A stretch of DNA of 64,000 bases from assembly GCA_016787895.1 (NCBI GenBank), contig JAEUTN010000014.1, forward strand, positions 248,001-312,000, given 5' to 3'. The notes below the pieces were generated by a model, which was not told the DNA's origin, did not search any database, and was given only the letters and a program-made list of their open reading frames with translations. The translations under genes were made by a program, and so were the position numbers. This document shows, piece by piece, positions 7,941-17,847 of this stretch (positions are counted from its first letter, which is position 1; each line of letters opens with the position of its first letter). This DNA is from Bacteroidia bacterium (GTDB lineage: Bacteria; Bacteroidota; Bacteroidia; B-17B0; Aurantibacillaceae).

Positions 7941-10571
7941 TTACCTCCCAAGCAGCAGCTTTTTGGTCACCACCTCAGCATTGGTGCTTACCCTCACAAA
8001 AATCACCTGATCGCTAACATCCAAAGGCAAGCGTGTGCTGGTTTCTGTGCCTTCTACCTGTATATCACTCATTAGTTTTTGGCCCAGTAAGTTGTAGGCT
8101 GATATCTCCGCCTTGGTTTCTGTTTCAAACCTGGTGTTAACCAGGGCTGAGTTGCCATCCTTCACGATAAAAATAGAGTTGGAGGCATTTAATTCTTTGA
8201 TGGTATTGGGATTGGTAATGCCTGACTCACAAATGATGACTTCAAACCTTGGTGTGGAAGTAGTATCATTTATCTGAAAAACATAAGGCGATTGCATTAG
8301 GTTGTGGTAAGAATCGAAAAGTATATCGTGTAACACCAAACAGGAATAAAAATTTTGAAACTCCCCTGCAGAAATGCTGTATGAACCACTGCTGGCCACT
8401 TTTACCAATACCGGTACCGTGTAGGTTTTGGTAAGTTCAGGCAAAGTGTTGATGGCGTAGTCTCTTCCACCCCATTGGGTAGATACGCTGTTGTATTTGG
8501 AGTAGGAGCCCGGATAACCCATATATCCCGGTGTAGAAAAAATTTGCCGGGCATCAAAGTAATTGTCAAAATTTTCTGTGGCTTGTGGATTAAAATGCAA
8601 GAGTGTGTTTTGAATTTCTTCACCGGGGCAATGCAAAAACAATTTGAACTTTGTTGCATTGTTGTTTTGGGGCTTAAAAATCTCACTGCTGTTGCTGCTG
8701 GCTTTATCGCTTTCATGAAAGGTCATTGTCATAGGAAAACTAAATCCGGTGACATCCGCATCCAGAAAAAAGGCCTGACCCGCAGGCATGAGTCCATTGG
8801 CTCCAAAACCTGCCGCGCCGGAACCCCCGCTTCCGGGAGTGTAAACAGAGTAAGCGTTGGCTTGAGCATTCCAGGCATAGATGGAGCCCAGTTCTGAACT
8901 GCTGCCATTCGAAGCATACACATTGTCCCATTCAATCGGGGAAGGATACGGGTTCGAAATCAAGTTAGATGTAAAGGCTGAACCAGGAAAAGTGGCCACA
9001 TTAATAGTAACATTTACATTACCGGTTACAGCCGATCCGGTATAAACCAGCGTATAATCAGAAGCAGTTAAAAGGTCTGAGGCTACATATACATAATACC
9101 CTTTACCCGGTGTGAGAGGGTCCGAACCTACTCCAAATTGATACGTTTCGCCAATTTCATCCCATTTCCATACCGAAGTAAAAGGCGGGGTAATCACGGT
9201 GGAATCATACGTACAGCCGGTGCAGGTAATTGGTATTTGTCCGTCCCAATCGAGCACAGTTTTTCCGGAAACTCCCGGGGTACCTAAATTGGCCCAACCC
9301 GGACTTCCGCCCGGAATAAAATTCTGAACAGTAATGCTACCGGCAATAGAAGCGCTTGTACCTAATGGAGCAATTCTGGCTTTTGTACCTCCATTGGCTG
9401 AGTTTAATATAAGATTGCCTCCGTTAGCGTCAAGGGTCACATTATCCCCTATGGTTATCACATCCAGCAAAGTAACCGCCGTGTTGAATTCAATGGTTTT
9501 GGTTCCATCCGCGGCTTCAATTTTTCCGATAGTAAATGCAGTGCCATTGATGTTTTGCGGGGCAGCTCCATCTCCGTTCAATAACATACAACTGGTTGGT
9601 GGCGGACTAAAGGTGCCGGAATTGTTAAAGTCACCCGCTATTTTAAAGGTGCCTCCTGCCGGAAAGGTAACAGATGCCCCGCTTTCAACACTTAAGTTTT
9701 CAAAACGTGAGCTGTCGCCAATGGTGGTGGAACTTCCGTAAAAATGCACCGTTGAACCATTACCAACGGTCAATTGTCCGTCAACATGCGTCCAGTTCCC
9801 CGAAACGGAGATATCACCAATCATATCAATTGTACCGGTGGTATTAAAAACCATGTTCGGCAGTCTGTTTGCACCGGTGGCGCTGTTGGTAGCATCAATA
9901 GTAATAGGACCGGCACCGCTGAACGTAAATACTCCTGTATTTGATGCCGGATTAACAACATTCAAAGATTCTAAAAATAAATTGCCGGTGATAGTAATGT
10001 TCCCCTGAAAATTCCAATCTGCGGAACCCGTTCCTCCGCTCTGATCGGTTGTGAGGTTAGCTGTGGTTGAACTGCCAAAATCAAAGGTATAGCTTCCGCC
10101 GGAGCCAAAATCCAGCAAGATTAAATTATTGAAAACGGGTGAGCCGGTGATGACTCTGCTGAAGGAACTGTTTACCCTGAAAATGACGGTACCACTATTG
10201 TGGTTAAAGGTTCCTGTTCCTCCAAGTGTAAAATTACCGCCAACGTTTAGTTGACCCGAGGTAGAAGTGAAAGTACCATCATTTATTATAAAATTGCCGC
10301 CTATGGTTCTGTTGGCCGAACCTATGGAAATAACACCTGTATAACCCGAGTTTATTGAGAAATTTCCAGTAGCAAAAGCGACATTGAATGTACAATTTTT
10401 GGTGTTGGTGCCATCAAAAACAACATCTTCACCGCTAACAGGTGCTACGTCGCCAACCCAATTCAGTCCATTGCTGAACAAATTATTGGCCCCTCCCCCA
10501 TCCCACACTTTCTGAGCATTGGCAAGCAAAGTACAAATGACCAACCCAAACACTATATTCAACTTCTTCAT
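7941..10571 (-). CDS. Large secreted T9SS cargo protein with repetitive beta-rich body
   Basis: An 876-aa exported protein. The signal peptide is MKKLNIVFGLVICTLLANAQ. The next part (KVWDGGGANNLFSNGLNWVG, then DVVFDGTNTKNCTF) and many GNFTLGGTGTF-like units over roughly residues 20-410 resemble the parallel-beta repeats common in Bacteroidota surface proteins. The middle holds CTGC and WKWDEIGETYQFGVG segments often found in such proteins. The last 80 residues (IFVKDGNSALVNTRFETETK, YNLLGQKL and a VTKKLLLGR end) form a T9SS type A sorting domain, so it should be exported across the outer membrane. A start 8 codons upstream (10595) exists, but the signal peptide begins at 10571. The ligand is unknown; adhesion or carbohydrate binding are guesses. 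Confidence 0.85.
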   Translation of the reverse strand: MKKLNIVFGLVICTLLANAQKVWDGGGANNLFSNGLNWVGDVAPVSGEDVVFDGTNTKNCTFNVAFATGNFSINSGYTGVISIGSANRTIGGNFIINDGTFTSTSGQLNVGGNFTLGGTGTFNHNSGTVIFRVNSSFSRVITGSPVFNNLILLDFGSGGSYTFDFGSSTTANLTTDQSGGTGSADWNFQGNITITGNLFLESLNVVNPASNTGVFTFSGAGPITIDATNSATGANRLPNMVFNTTGTIDMIGDISVSGNWTHVDGQLTVGNGSTVHFYGSSTTIGDSSRFENLSVESGASVTFPAGGTFKIAGDFNNSGTFSPPPTSCMLLNGDGAAPQNINGTAFTIGKIEAADGTKTIEFNTAVTLLDVITIGDNVTLDANGGNLILNSANGGTKARIAPLGTSASIAGSITVQNFIPGGSPGWANLGTPGVSGKTVLDWDGQIPITCTGCTYDSTVITPPFTSVWKWDEIGETYQFGVGSDPLTPGKGYYVYVASDLLTASDYTLVYTGSAVTGNVNVTINVATFPGSAFTSNLISNPYPSPIEWDNVYASNGSSSELGSIYAWNAQANAYSVYTPGSGGSGAAGFGANGLMPAGQAFFLDADVTGFSFPMTMTFHESDKASSNSSEIFKPQNNNATKFKLFLHCPGEEIQNTLLHFNPQATENFDNYFDARQIFSTPGYMGYPGSYSKYNSVSTQWGGRDYAINTLPELTKTYTVPVLVKVASSGSYSISAGEFQNFYSCLVLHDILFDSYHNLMQSPYVFQINDTTSTPRFEVIICESGITNPNTIKELNASNSIFIVKDGNSALVNTRFETETKAEISAYNLLGQKLMSDIQVEGTETSTRLPLDVSDQVIFVRVSTNAEVVTKKLLLGR

Positions 10572-10605
10572 TTTTCTATTGGTTTTTGTTATCAATATCC
10601 TAAAG

Positions 10606-10613
10606 TAAATTTA
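10606..10613 (-). promoter_or_regulatory. Candidate -7 box for the 876-aa T9SS gene
   Basis: TAAATTTA, which reads the same on both strands, fits TAnnTTTA and lies 34 nt before the start at 10571. The same 8-mer occurs before another T9SS gene (14221-14228). Confidence 0.35.
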
Positions 10614-10775
10614 ATCATTTTCAGGGGCATTTTTCAAAACAGGTGTTAAGCAATGTAAATGCATAAAATCAGCGTGTTGAAAGTCGTTTGACAACCGAAC
10701 CGGCATTGTTTACGCCACTTATCACTTAATTTATACCTCTCAAAAATTATAAAGTTACAATATGGGGGAATTTCC

Positions 10776-10783
10776 TACTTTTA
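10776..10783 (+). promoter_or_regulatory. Candidate -7 box of the TonB receptor gene
   Basis: TACTTTTA lies 14 nt before the ATG at 10798 and after an in-frame ATG at 10762. It therefore favours the downstream start, where a good signal peptide begins. Confidence 0.4.
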
Positions 10784-10797
10784 CGCGCCTTCAAGCC

Positions 10798-13146
10798 ATG
10801 AGAGTCCTAATCCTTTCTTTCCTAATCCTTGGATCCGCCCTGAACAGCCTGTCCCAAAATTCTGCCACCTTTAAAGGCGTGGTTTACGATAAAGCGACCG
10901 GTGAACCGGTACCCTTTTGTAACGTTTACTTTAAAAACACCACTATAGGTTCTAACACTGATTTAAACGGGTTTTTTAATATCACCCGAATTCCGCCTGG
11001 TGAGTATAACTTGTTGATTACCAGCTTTGAATTTGATACCATACAGGAAAAAATCAGTCTTAAGGCCGGAGAAGTACTCAACAAAAAATACTACGCCAAC
11101 AAAGGAGGCATACAACTCCAGGAGGTTGAAATAAACACCCGCGCCACCGAAAGAACCGAAAACACGGCCGTGGCCATTCAAAAGATTGATCCCGTGGTGA
11201 TTTCCAAATTACCCAGCGTTGGCGAACCGGATATAGCTCAGTATTTACAGGTGTTACCCGGGGTGGTATTTACCGGCGACCAGGGGGGGCAGCTTTACAT
11301 TCGTGGGGGGCTTCCTGTGCAAAATAAAGTAATTATGGATGGCATGACGGTTTACAACCCCTTTCACTCCATTGGGCTTTTTTCGGTGTTTGATAACGAC
11401 ATTATGAAAAATGCCGATGTGTACAGTGCTGGATTTGGAGCTGAATATGGGGGGCGCACCTCCTCTATCATGGACATTACCACCCGCGACGGCAACAAAA
11501 AACGAATCTCCGGAAAAGTATCCATGTCCACCTTTGGTTTAAAGGCCAACATGGAAGGTCCTTTGATGAAATTAAGAGATGAAGGCAATACCGCAGCCTC
11601 TTACATTCTTTCCTTCAAACACTCTTACCTTCCTCAAACTTCCAAAGTGCTCTATCCTTATGCCGGAGAAGAGGGCCTTCCGTTTTATTACACCGACTTT
11701 TATGCCAAAACCTCCCTCACCTCCGCCGGGGGAAGTAAGTTCAGCCTGTTTGGATTTAGCTTTAACGACAAGGTAGATTACAGCCAGACAGCTACCTACA
11801 ATTGGAAAAACGTGGGCCTGGGCAGCAGTTTTGTATTGGTTCCACAGGGCAGTAATTTAATGGTCGAAGGCATTGTGGCCTATTCGAATTACCAAATCAA
11901 CTTTACCAATCCCACGCTTGAAACCGATTCCAAATACAGCACCATTAACGGAGCCAACATGGGCTTTACGTTTGTGAAGTTTTTCGGAAAACAGGAAATG
12001 CGTTTTGGTGTTGAAGGTGTAACCACCAACACCGAGTACCAGGTACAAAATCCTTATTACGCGGTCATCAATATGAGCCGCTCTACGATTGATCTCGGAG
12101 GATTTGTGAAATACAAGTTTGTAAGCAAAAACAAAAAACTTCTGCTTGAACCCAGTTTGCGTCTCCAATACTACGCCACACTCGCTGTATTTTCTCCTGA
12201 ACCCAGGATAGCGGCGAAATGGAACCTGAATAAATTTTTCAGGGTAAAGGGTGCTGCGGGTCTATACAGCCAAACCCTCATGAGCGCAAACAGCGACAGG
12301 GATGTGGTGAATTTGTTTTACGGCTTTATTAACGCGCCTGAAACACAGGACCTGTCAAAAAATTACCTCGACAAAAACGGAGAACTACAAAGTGTAAATT
12401 CTTCCATTCAAAAAGCCAATCACCTGGTGGCCGGTATAGAATTGGATTTTCTTAAATACTTCGAACTGGACCTCGAGGTGTATCAAAAATTCTTTAACAC
12501 GATCATCAACGTTAACCGCGATAAAATTTTTGAAGACAATACCACCAACGAATCGAGACCCGACGAATACAAAAAAACCTTTGTCATAGAACAAGGCAGA
12601 GCAAGAGGTTTTGACGTGGTTTTAAAATACGATCGCAAACGGTTTTATTTCTGGACTGTGTATTCGTTAACCCTCAACGATCGCTGGTATGGGAATCCTT
12701 CTACCGGAGTGGTTGACAATTACCCTCCTACTTTTGACCGTCGTCACAACATCAACCTTGTAAGTTCATACACCTTTGGCAAAAAGAGAAACTTTGAATT
12801 GAACGCCCGATGGAATTTTGGAACCGGTTTCCCCTTTACCCAAACACAGGGCTATTTTAATCAATTGAATCCACAGGGCAACATCAATTATCCGTTCCCA
12901 ACCTCAAATGGTACTTTAAACTACATACCTGCAGAATTAAATGCCGGGCGTTTCCCGGTATACCACCGCCTGGATATTGGGGTGAAACACCGCTATAAAA
13001 TAAATGAACGCAGTACCCTCGAAACTACACTGGGCGCCACAAACGTGTACAACCGGGAAAACATTTTTTATGTCGACCGAATCACGTTTAAAACAATTTA
13101 CCAATTGCCGATCATCCCGAATCTGAACCTCAGCCTGAGTTTTTAG
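10798..13146 (+). CDS. TonB-dependent receptor with carboxypeptidase-like N-domain
   Basis: A 782-aa outer-membrane protein. The signal peptide is MRVLILSFLILGSALNSLSQ. Residues about 22-105 form a carboxypeptidase-D-like beta-sandwich (FKGVVYDKATGEPVPFCNVY, GSNTDLNGFFNITRIPPGEY). A plug domain follows (LPSVGEPDIAQYLQVLPGVV, GGQLYIRGGLPVQNKVIMDG), then a 22-strand-type barrel ending in aromatic-rich strands and a final Phe. Such receptors import ligands with energy from TonB-ExbBD. There is no SusD partner next to it, so it is not a typical glycan-uptake pair. The ligand is unknown. It is flanked on both sides by minus-strand T9SS genes. Confidence 0.88.
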   Translation: MRVLILSFLILGSALNSLSQNSATFKGVVYDKATGEPVPFCNVYFKNTTIGSNTDLNGFFNITRIPPGEYNLLITSFEFDTIQEKISLKAGEVLNKKYYANKGGIQLQEVEINTRATERTENTAVAIQKIDPVVISKLPSVGEPDIAQYLQVLPGVVFTGDQGGQLYIRGGLPVQNKVIMDGMTVYNPFHSIGLFSVFDNDIMKNADVYSAGFGAEYGGRTSSIMDITTRDGNKKRISGKVSMSTFGLKANMEGPLMKLRDEGNTAASYILSFKHSYLPQTSKVLYPYAGEEGLPFYYTDFYAKTSLTSAGGSKFSLFGFSFNDKVDYSQTATYNWKNVGLGSSFVLVPQGSNLMVEGIVAYSNYQINFTNPTLETDSKYSTINGANMGFTFVKFFGKQEMRFGVEGVTTNTEYQVQNPYYAVINMSRSTIDLGGFVKYKFVSKNKKLLLEPSLRLQYYATLAVFSPEPRIAAKWNLNKFFRVKGAAGLYSQTLMSANSDRDVVNLFYGFINAPETQDLSKNYLDKNGELQSVNSSIQKANHLVAGIELDFLKYFELDLEVYQKFFNTIINVNRDKIFEDNTTNESRPDEYKKTFVIEQGRARGFDVVLKYDRKRFYFWTVYSLTLNDRWYGNPSTGVVDNYPPTFDRRHNINLVSSYTFGKKRNFELNARWNFGTGFPFTQTQGYFNQLNPQGNINYPFPTSNGTLNYIPAELNAGRFPVYHRLDIGVKHRYKINERSTLETTLGATNVYNRENIFYVDRITFKTIYQLPIIPNLNLSLSF

Positions 13147-13167
13147 TGAACGGTTTTAATCTCTGTT

Positions 13168-14205
13168 TTAATCCTGAAGAATTAATTTCCTTTGAAAGGA
13201 TTGAGAACCCGATTTAAATGTGATAAAATAAAATCCCCTGGGCAGATCGCTCAGAGAAATCACTTCTGATGAAGTTCCATTCAATGTGCGCTGTGTTGCA
13301 TAAACCCTTGAACCTTTAGAATCGAATAATTCCACGATTATTTCGCCGACATCCAAACCGGACTGAATCAAAATGGCATCCCGGGCCGGATTGGGATAAA
13401 CCATGAGGTGCGAAAGCGTATTACCCATTTCTTCCAAACCAACGATAATGGTTTTGCTATTACCTGTTACCACCGCGCTCACGCTGGGACTTGTGCTTCC
13501 AATAATGCTTAAACTGGTGTAGGTAACGTTCAGGATTGGAAATTTTTGAGAGCTGTGAAAATAGTTGTACACCGTTTGTTTAGCAGTGCCAAAAGGGATG
13601 ATGCCCAAACTCAGGTTAATGGTCTGAACACTTTTAACGCGCAACACATTGCTTAAACTCAAACCATTGGGCAATTGAAGCGTTCCGGCACCATCGGCAC
13701 TTGTGCTTACACTGCCATTAAAAGTTCCGCTTACAGAAAAATTAAAAGTACCTGCAATGTTATCGGTAAAACTATTGCCATAACTCACCGGAAATTTGGC
13801 TAAAATGGCTGAATTTGTAAAGTTGAGATTCAGAGTGTTACTGCTGAGGCCCAACATTTCAGTCTGGGGACTGGGTGTTACAACCGATTTAAAATAATTC
13901 AGCAAGCCTCCTTGCTTTTGCACCAGGTTGGTGCCGGCATAGGCCGAGGCGCTGGGCACGGTGATGGGATCCACATAAGATGAATTGGCCTTAACTGCCG
14001 TAGAAATTAAAGCGCTGAAATTCCATGTGCTGTTGTTGCCGTTGATGTTTACCGGAAGTCCCGAGCCAAAAGCACTGGTATCCAATACATGGTAAAAACT
14101 ACTGTCGCCAATAACGGGCTCGTAGGCCGCCTGCGTGAGCACCAGAGATTGAGCCTGTGAAAACACAGTAACTATACTTAAACAGATAACGAAAAAGGTT
14201 TTCAT
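13168..14205 (-). CDS. Secreted protein with T9SS type A sorting domain
   Basis: A 345-aa protein with signal peptide MKTFFVICLSIVTVFSQAQS. The body is rich in Ser, Thr and Asn with no motif I recognise. The last 80 residues show LMVYPNPARDAILIQSG, VELFDSKGSRVYA, SDLPRGFYFITFKSG and the basic end FQRKLILQD, which is a complete T9SS type A sorting domain. It should be secreted and attached to the cell surface. It converges with the TonB receptor gene, 21 nt apart. Confidence 0.85.
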   Translation of the reverse strand: MKTFFVICLSIVTVFSQAQSLVLTQAAYEPVIGDSSFYHVLDTSAFGSGLPVNINGNNSTWNFSALISTAVKANSSYVDPITVPSASAYAGTNLVQKQGGLLNYFKSVVTPSPQTEMLGLSSNTLNLNFTNSAILAKFPVSYGNSFTDNIAGTFNFSVSGTFNGSVSTSADGAGTLQLPNGLSLSNVLRVKSVQTINLSLGIIPFGTAKQTVYNYFHSSQKFPILNVTYTSLSIIGSTSPSVSAVVTGNSKTIIVGLEEMGNTLSHLMVYPNPARDAILIQSGLDVGEIIVELFDSKGSRVYATQRTLNGTSSEVISLSDLPRGFYFITFKSGSQSFQRKLILQD

Positions 14206-14220
14206 GGAAAGGTATTTAGG

Positions 14221-14228
14221 TAAATTTA
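14221..14228 (-). promoter_or_regulatory. Candidate -7 box for the 345-aa T9SS gene
   Basis: TAAATTTA sits 15 nt before the start at 14205 and fits the TAnnTTTA form of the -7 box. It is the same 8-mer as at 10606-10613. Confidence 0.4.
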
Positions 14229-14291
14229 CAGAATTATAGTACAGAATTGAGTATTTGCCTTTTATTCCTTTCGAATAGAAGCGATACAGGT

Positions 14292-15887
14292 CTATTCCTC
14301 AATGAATATCCTCTGTCTGAAATCCAGAGCCGACAAGTTTTTCTTTAGCATATCCATAAAATCCTCGCCGTACCTGAGGTAAAACTGAGCGAAATTGTCA
14401 ACCCGTTCCTGTGGCTGCTCTCCCGGAAATAATTTCTGTCGTATGGTTTTGATTTGATTGATTTCAGTTTCTGAGCGTTGTTTAATAGCCCGGTTCATTT
14501 TTGCCTCAATGTTTTGAAGACCGCCCAGAGCCTTTTGCATTTCAGCCTTTACCGCCGAATCAAGTGTTTTGTCAACCTCTACTGCTTTTTGTAATACGGT
14601 TTGGTATACTAAAGAAAGATCAGCGCTTTCTTTGCTAATATCGGGTTTGATGCCGGACCGGTCGAGCAATTTTTTTATCAGATCGTGTTCCGACAGAAAA
14701 AAATCTTCCGGTGTAAAATTCAGTTTATTGATTTTTTCTGCTACCGGCTTTTCAATCAGGCTCACAAAATTTCTGGGAACCAATACCGGGAAAAACACCT
14801 TGTAATGTTCGAACATGGATTTGAATTGCAACCAATAGGCCAATTCCCCCGGTCCGCCCACATACGCCAGATTAGGCAAAATACGTTGCTGATAAAGAGG
14901 CCGCAACACCACATTGGGAGAAAACTGTTCAGGCGTTTCCTGCAATTTCTGTTTCAGGGTTTGTTCAGAAAACGTAAGCTCAGTGTTGAGCACTTTAAAG
15001 CTATCCCCCTGCTTTTCGATTCTTGCTCTTAAGCCCTTTTGAGTATAAAAACAGTTGATTTTCCTGGGGTTCACCTGGTTGTTGTACGACAGGGCCTGAA
15101 GTGAGGCTATGCTTTTTTCCACACGTTCAGCAGAGGAATTCTCAAATATATCCTCCCTTAAAACATCGGCAAATTGTTGTTTGAAAACTCTTTCATTCCC
15201 ATCCACGCAAACCAATCCGTACTTTCCAAACAGTTCGTTTACCAGGTAACGTGTAGCATCGATCAGGTTCGAATGGCCAAGATACGCTTCTGAAAAAAGA
15301 GCACTCATGGCATTCGCGGCGTTGGAGAGACCAAGCACTTCTTTGAGTTGCTCATATAAAGGACTCAACTCTGAAGTGGCGAATTCTCCCACCGAACCTG
15401 TTTGTGTTGATTCCCAGCTTAGGGTTTTACCAAACACACGAAAATGATTCACCTCAGCAAAATCGTGATCTTCACCTGCCATCCAATAAACAGGAACAAA
15501 ATTGTACTCCGGAAATTTTTGTTTTAATTCCCCGGCAAGATTAATGCAGGAAAAAATTTTATAAATAAAATAAAGCGGGCCGGTAAACAAACACAACTGA
15601 TGCCCGGTAACTACTGTAAAGGTGTTTTTTTGTCTCAGCAGTTCAATGTTCTCTAAACTCTTTGTGCCGGTATTTTTAACCCTGGAAGATTGTGTCTTCA
15701 GCAGCTTGCTGAGTGTTTCACGATCAAGAAAATCGTAAGAAGCCTGATGGATGGCCTCTTTAAATCCATTCTCGTCGGGGTAATGAGAATAAAATGGTCT
15801 TAAGCCGGATTTTTGTTTCAGATAATCCGAAACCAATGGATTTAAGGTTCCGGAGCTGTGTAAATCGGTATGCCGGATGGTAAACAT
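14292..15887 (-). CDS. bshC: Bacillithiol biosynthesis cysteine-adding enzyme BshC
   Basis: A 531-aa protein with the BshC hallmarks: VVTGHQLCLFTGPLYFIYK near residue 104, PVYWMAGEDHDFAEV near 143 and YVGGPGELAYWLQFK near 340. A coiled-coil stretch lies near 430-490. BshC is proposed to join cysteine to glucosaminyl-malate, the last step in making bacillithiol, the main low-molecular thiol in Firmicutes and many Bacteroidota. The bshA and bshB genes are not in this window. The start overlaps the upp stop by one base, so the two are co-translated. Confidence 0.93.
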   Translation of the reverse strand: MFTIRHTDLHSSGTLNPLVSDYLKQKSGLRPFYSHYPDENGFKEAIHQASYDFLDRETLSKLLKTQSSRVKNTGTKSLENIELLRQKNTFTVVTGHQLCLFTGPLYFIYKIFSCINLAGELKQKFPEYNFVPVYWMAGEDHDFAEVNHFRVFGKTLSWESTQTGSVGEFATSELSPLYEQLKEVLGLSNAANAMSALFSEAYLGHSNLIDATRYLVNELFGKYGLVCVDGNERVFKQQFADVLREDIFENSSAERVEKSIASLQALSYNNQVNPRKINCFYTQKGLRARIEKQGDSFKVLNTELTFSEQTLKQKLQETPEQFSPNVVLRPLYQQRILPNLAYVGGPGELAYWLQFKSMFEHYKVFFPVLVPRNFVSLIEKPVAEKINKLNFTPEDFFLSEHDLIKKLLDRSGIKPDISKESADLSLVYQTVLQKAVEVDKTLDSAVKAEMQKALGGLQNIEAKMNRAIKQRSETEINQIKTIRQKLFPGEQPQERVDNFAQFYLRYGEDFMDMLKKNLSALDFRQRIFIEE

Positions 15888-16537
15888 CAGAGCTTATTTC
15901 CAAAAGCCAGATCGCCCGCATCGCCCAAACCAGGAACAATATAAGCGTGGGCCGTGAGTTCTTCGTCAATCGCTCCGATCCAAAGGGTATAATTGGTAGA
16001 AGGAAAATGCGCTTTCACATAATTCACACCTTCGTTACTGGCCAGGATATGCACCAAGTGAATGTGTTTGGGCTGACCTTTGGAAAGCATTTCTTTGTAC
16101 ACATTTACCACTGAACTTCCCGAAGCCAGCATGGGGTCGCAAATGATTACTGTTTTGTCGTTCAGATCGGCGCTGGAAACCGATTCCACCACTATATCAA
16201 AACTATTGTTTTTATGGTGTTTGCGGTGCGCACTGATAAAGGCGTTCTCCGCTTTGTCGAACACGTTCAGCATACCCTGGTGCATGGGAATTGCCGCCCT
16301 GAGGATACAAGCCAATACCGGTTGTTCCCGCAATTGTTTTGTTTCGGCAACCCCTAGAGGTGTAGTGGTTTGTGTGGCCTTGTACTCCAATGTTTTACTG
16401 ATCTCAAAGGCAAAAAGTTCGCCTATGCGCTCGAGGTTGCGCCGAAACCGCATGCTGTCTTTTTGTATTTCAACATCCCTCAGTTCACTCATGAACTGGT
16501 GAAAGATGGAGTTTTGTGCACTCAGCAAATGAACCAT
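15887..16537 (-). CDS. upp: Uracil phosphoribosyltransferase
   Basis: A 216-aa enzyme of pyrimidine salvage that makes UMP from uracil and PRPP in the cytoplasm. The PRPP-binding loop is VIICDPMLASGSS near residue 130; the uracil-binding end reads AYIVPGLGDAGDLAFG near 198. RRNLERIGELFAFEIS and ACILRAAIPMHQG are also typical. It lies between the thiolase (33 nt upstream) and bshC (1-nt overlap), so it may share a transcript with both. Confidence 0.95.
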   Translation of the reverse strand: MVHLLSAQNSIFHQFMSELRDVEIQKDSMRFRRNLERIGELFAFEISKTLEYKATQTTTPLGVAETKQLREQPVLACILRAAIPMHQGMLNVFDKAENAFISAHRKHHKNNSFDIVVESVSSADLNDKTVIICDPMLASGSSVVNVYKEMLSKGQPKHIHLVHILASNEGVNYVKAHFPSTNYTLWIGAIDEELTAHAYIVPGLGDAGDLAFGNKL

Positions 16538-16570
16538 ATACTTTTAATTTAGGTTTTTAATACTTCTTGC

Positions 16571-17776
16571 TTAACAGCGTTCTATCACTGCCGCATAGCC
16601 CTGCCCCACGCCGATACACATGGTCACCAATGCATAACGTTTGTTGTGCAGTTGGAGGTCAATGGCAGCAGACAGTAAAATTCTTGCCCCACTCATGCCC
16701 AATGGATGCCCGAGCGCAATAGCTCCACCGTTGATGTTTATACGTTCATCTCTATCGTCAAGTCCCCAGCTGCGTGTACAGGCTAAACTTTGGGCGGCGA
16801 AAGCTTCATTCAATTCGATTAAGTCAATGTCCTTAAAACTTATACCTGCTCTTTTTAAGGCTTTGTTTGAAGCCTCTACCGGACCAATGCCCATGATACG
16901 GGGTTCAACACCTACTACCGCACCGGAGACTATCCTGGCCAAAGGTTTAAGATGATTTCGTTTTACAGCGTCTTCACCGGCGATGAGCAATGCTGCAGCG
17001 CCGTCGTTTAAGCCGCTGGAATTTCCGGCGGTTACGGTTCCATCGGCCTTAAATGAGGCTTTGAGTTTAGACAGCCCTTCCAAAGTCGTTTGGGGTTTTG
17101 CAAATTCGTCACGGTTAAAAATCAATGCATCGCCTTTTTTCTGAGGGATGGAAACACCCACTATTTCTTTTTCAAATCGTTTATTTTCTATGGCTTTGGC
17201 AGCCTTTTGCTGGCTCCACAAAGCAAAACTGTCCTGATCGGCCCGGTTGATTTTGTATTTCTCTGCAACATGTTCGGCTGTTTCACCCATGGCATCAACG
17301 CCGTAGGTTGCTTTCATTTTTGGATTGATAAAGCGCCAGCCAAAACTGCTGTCGAACAATTGCTGATCCCTGCCATAGGCTGAGGAGGCTTTGCTCATCA
17401 CCAGGGGTCCGCGTGTCATATTTTCAACGCCTCCTGCAATCATCATTTCTTCGTCTCCACATTGTATAGTGCGGGCCGCGTCGATGGAAGCGCTTAATCC
17501 GCTTGCGCATAACCGGTTAATGGTTTGGCCGGGTACAGAAAGCGGCATGCCTGCCAGTAAAAGCGACATGCGCGCCACGTTGCGGTTGTCTTCTCCGGCT
17601 TGATTGGCACAGCCCAGCAACACATCCCCTACCTGAGAAAAATCGAGTCCGGGGTTTTTATCCATCAGGGCTTTCAGCACATGTGCCGCCAAATCATCTG
17701 TACGCACGGAGGAAAGCGTTCCACCAAAACTACCAATTGCGGTGCGCACACCATTCACAATATATGCTTGCTTCAT
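16571..17776 (-). CDS. paaJ: Acetyl-CoA acyltransferase, 3-oxoadipyl-CoA thiolase type
   Basis: A 401-aa thiolase of normal length. The nucleophile Cys lies in INRLCASGLSAS near residue 89; NEAFAAQSLA, GGAIALGHPLGMSGA and the final CIGVGQGYAAV carry the other active-site residues. LLGCANQAGEDNRNVARMSL and FGWRFINPKMKATYGVDAMG are closer to the 3-oxoadipyl-CoA thiolases PcaF/PaaJ than to acetoacetyl-CoA thiolases. PaaJ makes the last cut of the phenylacetate pathway, giving acetyl-CoA and succinyl-CoA, which suits the paaABCDE locus 9 kb away. A general fatty-acid or acetoacetyl role is still possible. Confidence 0.85.
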   Translation of the reverse strand: MKQAYIVNGVRTAIGSFGGTLSSVRTDDLAAHVLKALMDKNPGLDFSQVGDVLLGCANQAGEDNRNVARMSLLLAGMPLSVPGQTINRLCASGLSASIDAARTIQCGDEEMMIAGGVENMTRGPLVMSKASSAYGRDQQLFDSSFGWRFINPKMKATYGVDAMGETAEHVAEKYKINRADQDSFALWSQQKAAKAIENKRFEKEIVGVSIPQKKGDALIFNRDEFAKPQTTLEGLSKLKASFKADGTVTAGNSSGLNDGAAALLIAGEDAVKRNHLKPLARIVSGAVVGVEPRIMGIGPVEASNKALKRAGISFKDIDLIELNEAFAAQSLACTRSWGLDDRDERININGGAIALGHPLGMSGARILLSAAIDLQLHNKRYALVTMCIGVGQGYAAVIERC

Positions 17777-17791
17777 AAACTAAATTCCATG

Positions 17792-17799
17792 TAAAAGTA
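17792..17799 (-). promoter_or_regulatory. Candidate -7 box of the thiolase-upp-bshC operon
   Basis: On the minus strand this reads TACTTTTA, the same sequence as before the TonB receptor and flippase genes. It is 15 nt before the thiolase start at 17776. I found no clear -33 element. Confidence 0.4.
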
Positions 17800-17847
17800 G
17801 GGGCTTTGCATGAAGAATAAAACTAAATTGTTTTGTTATCTCAGCGT

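Noticed and set aside
8475..8897. 140-codon open frame on the plus strand inside the 876-aa T9SS gene
   Set aside because: It is antisense to a well-supported gene, has no start signal and shows no recognisable domain; it reflects the composition of the opposite strand.
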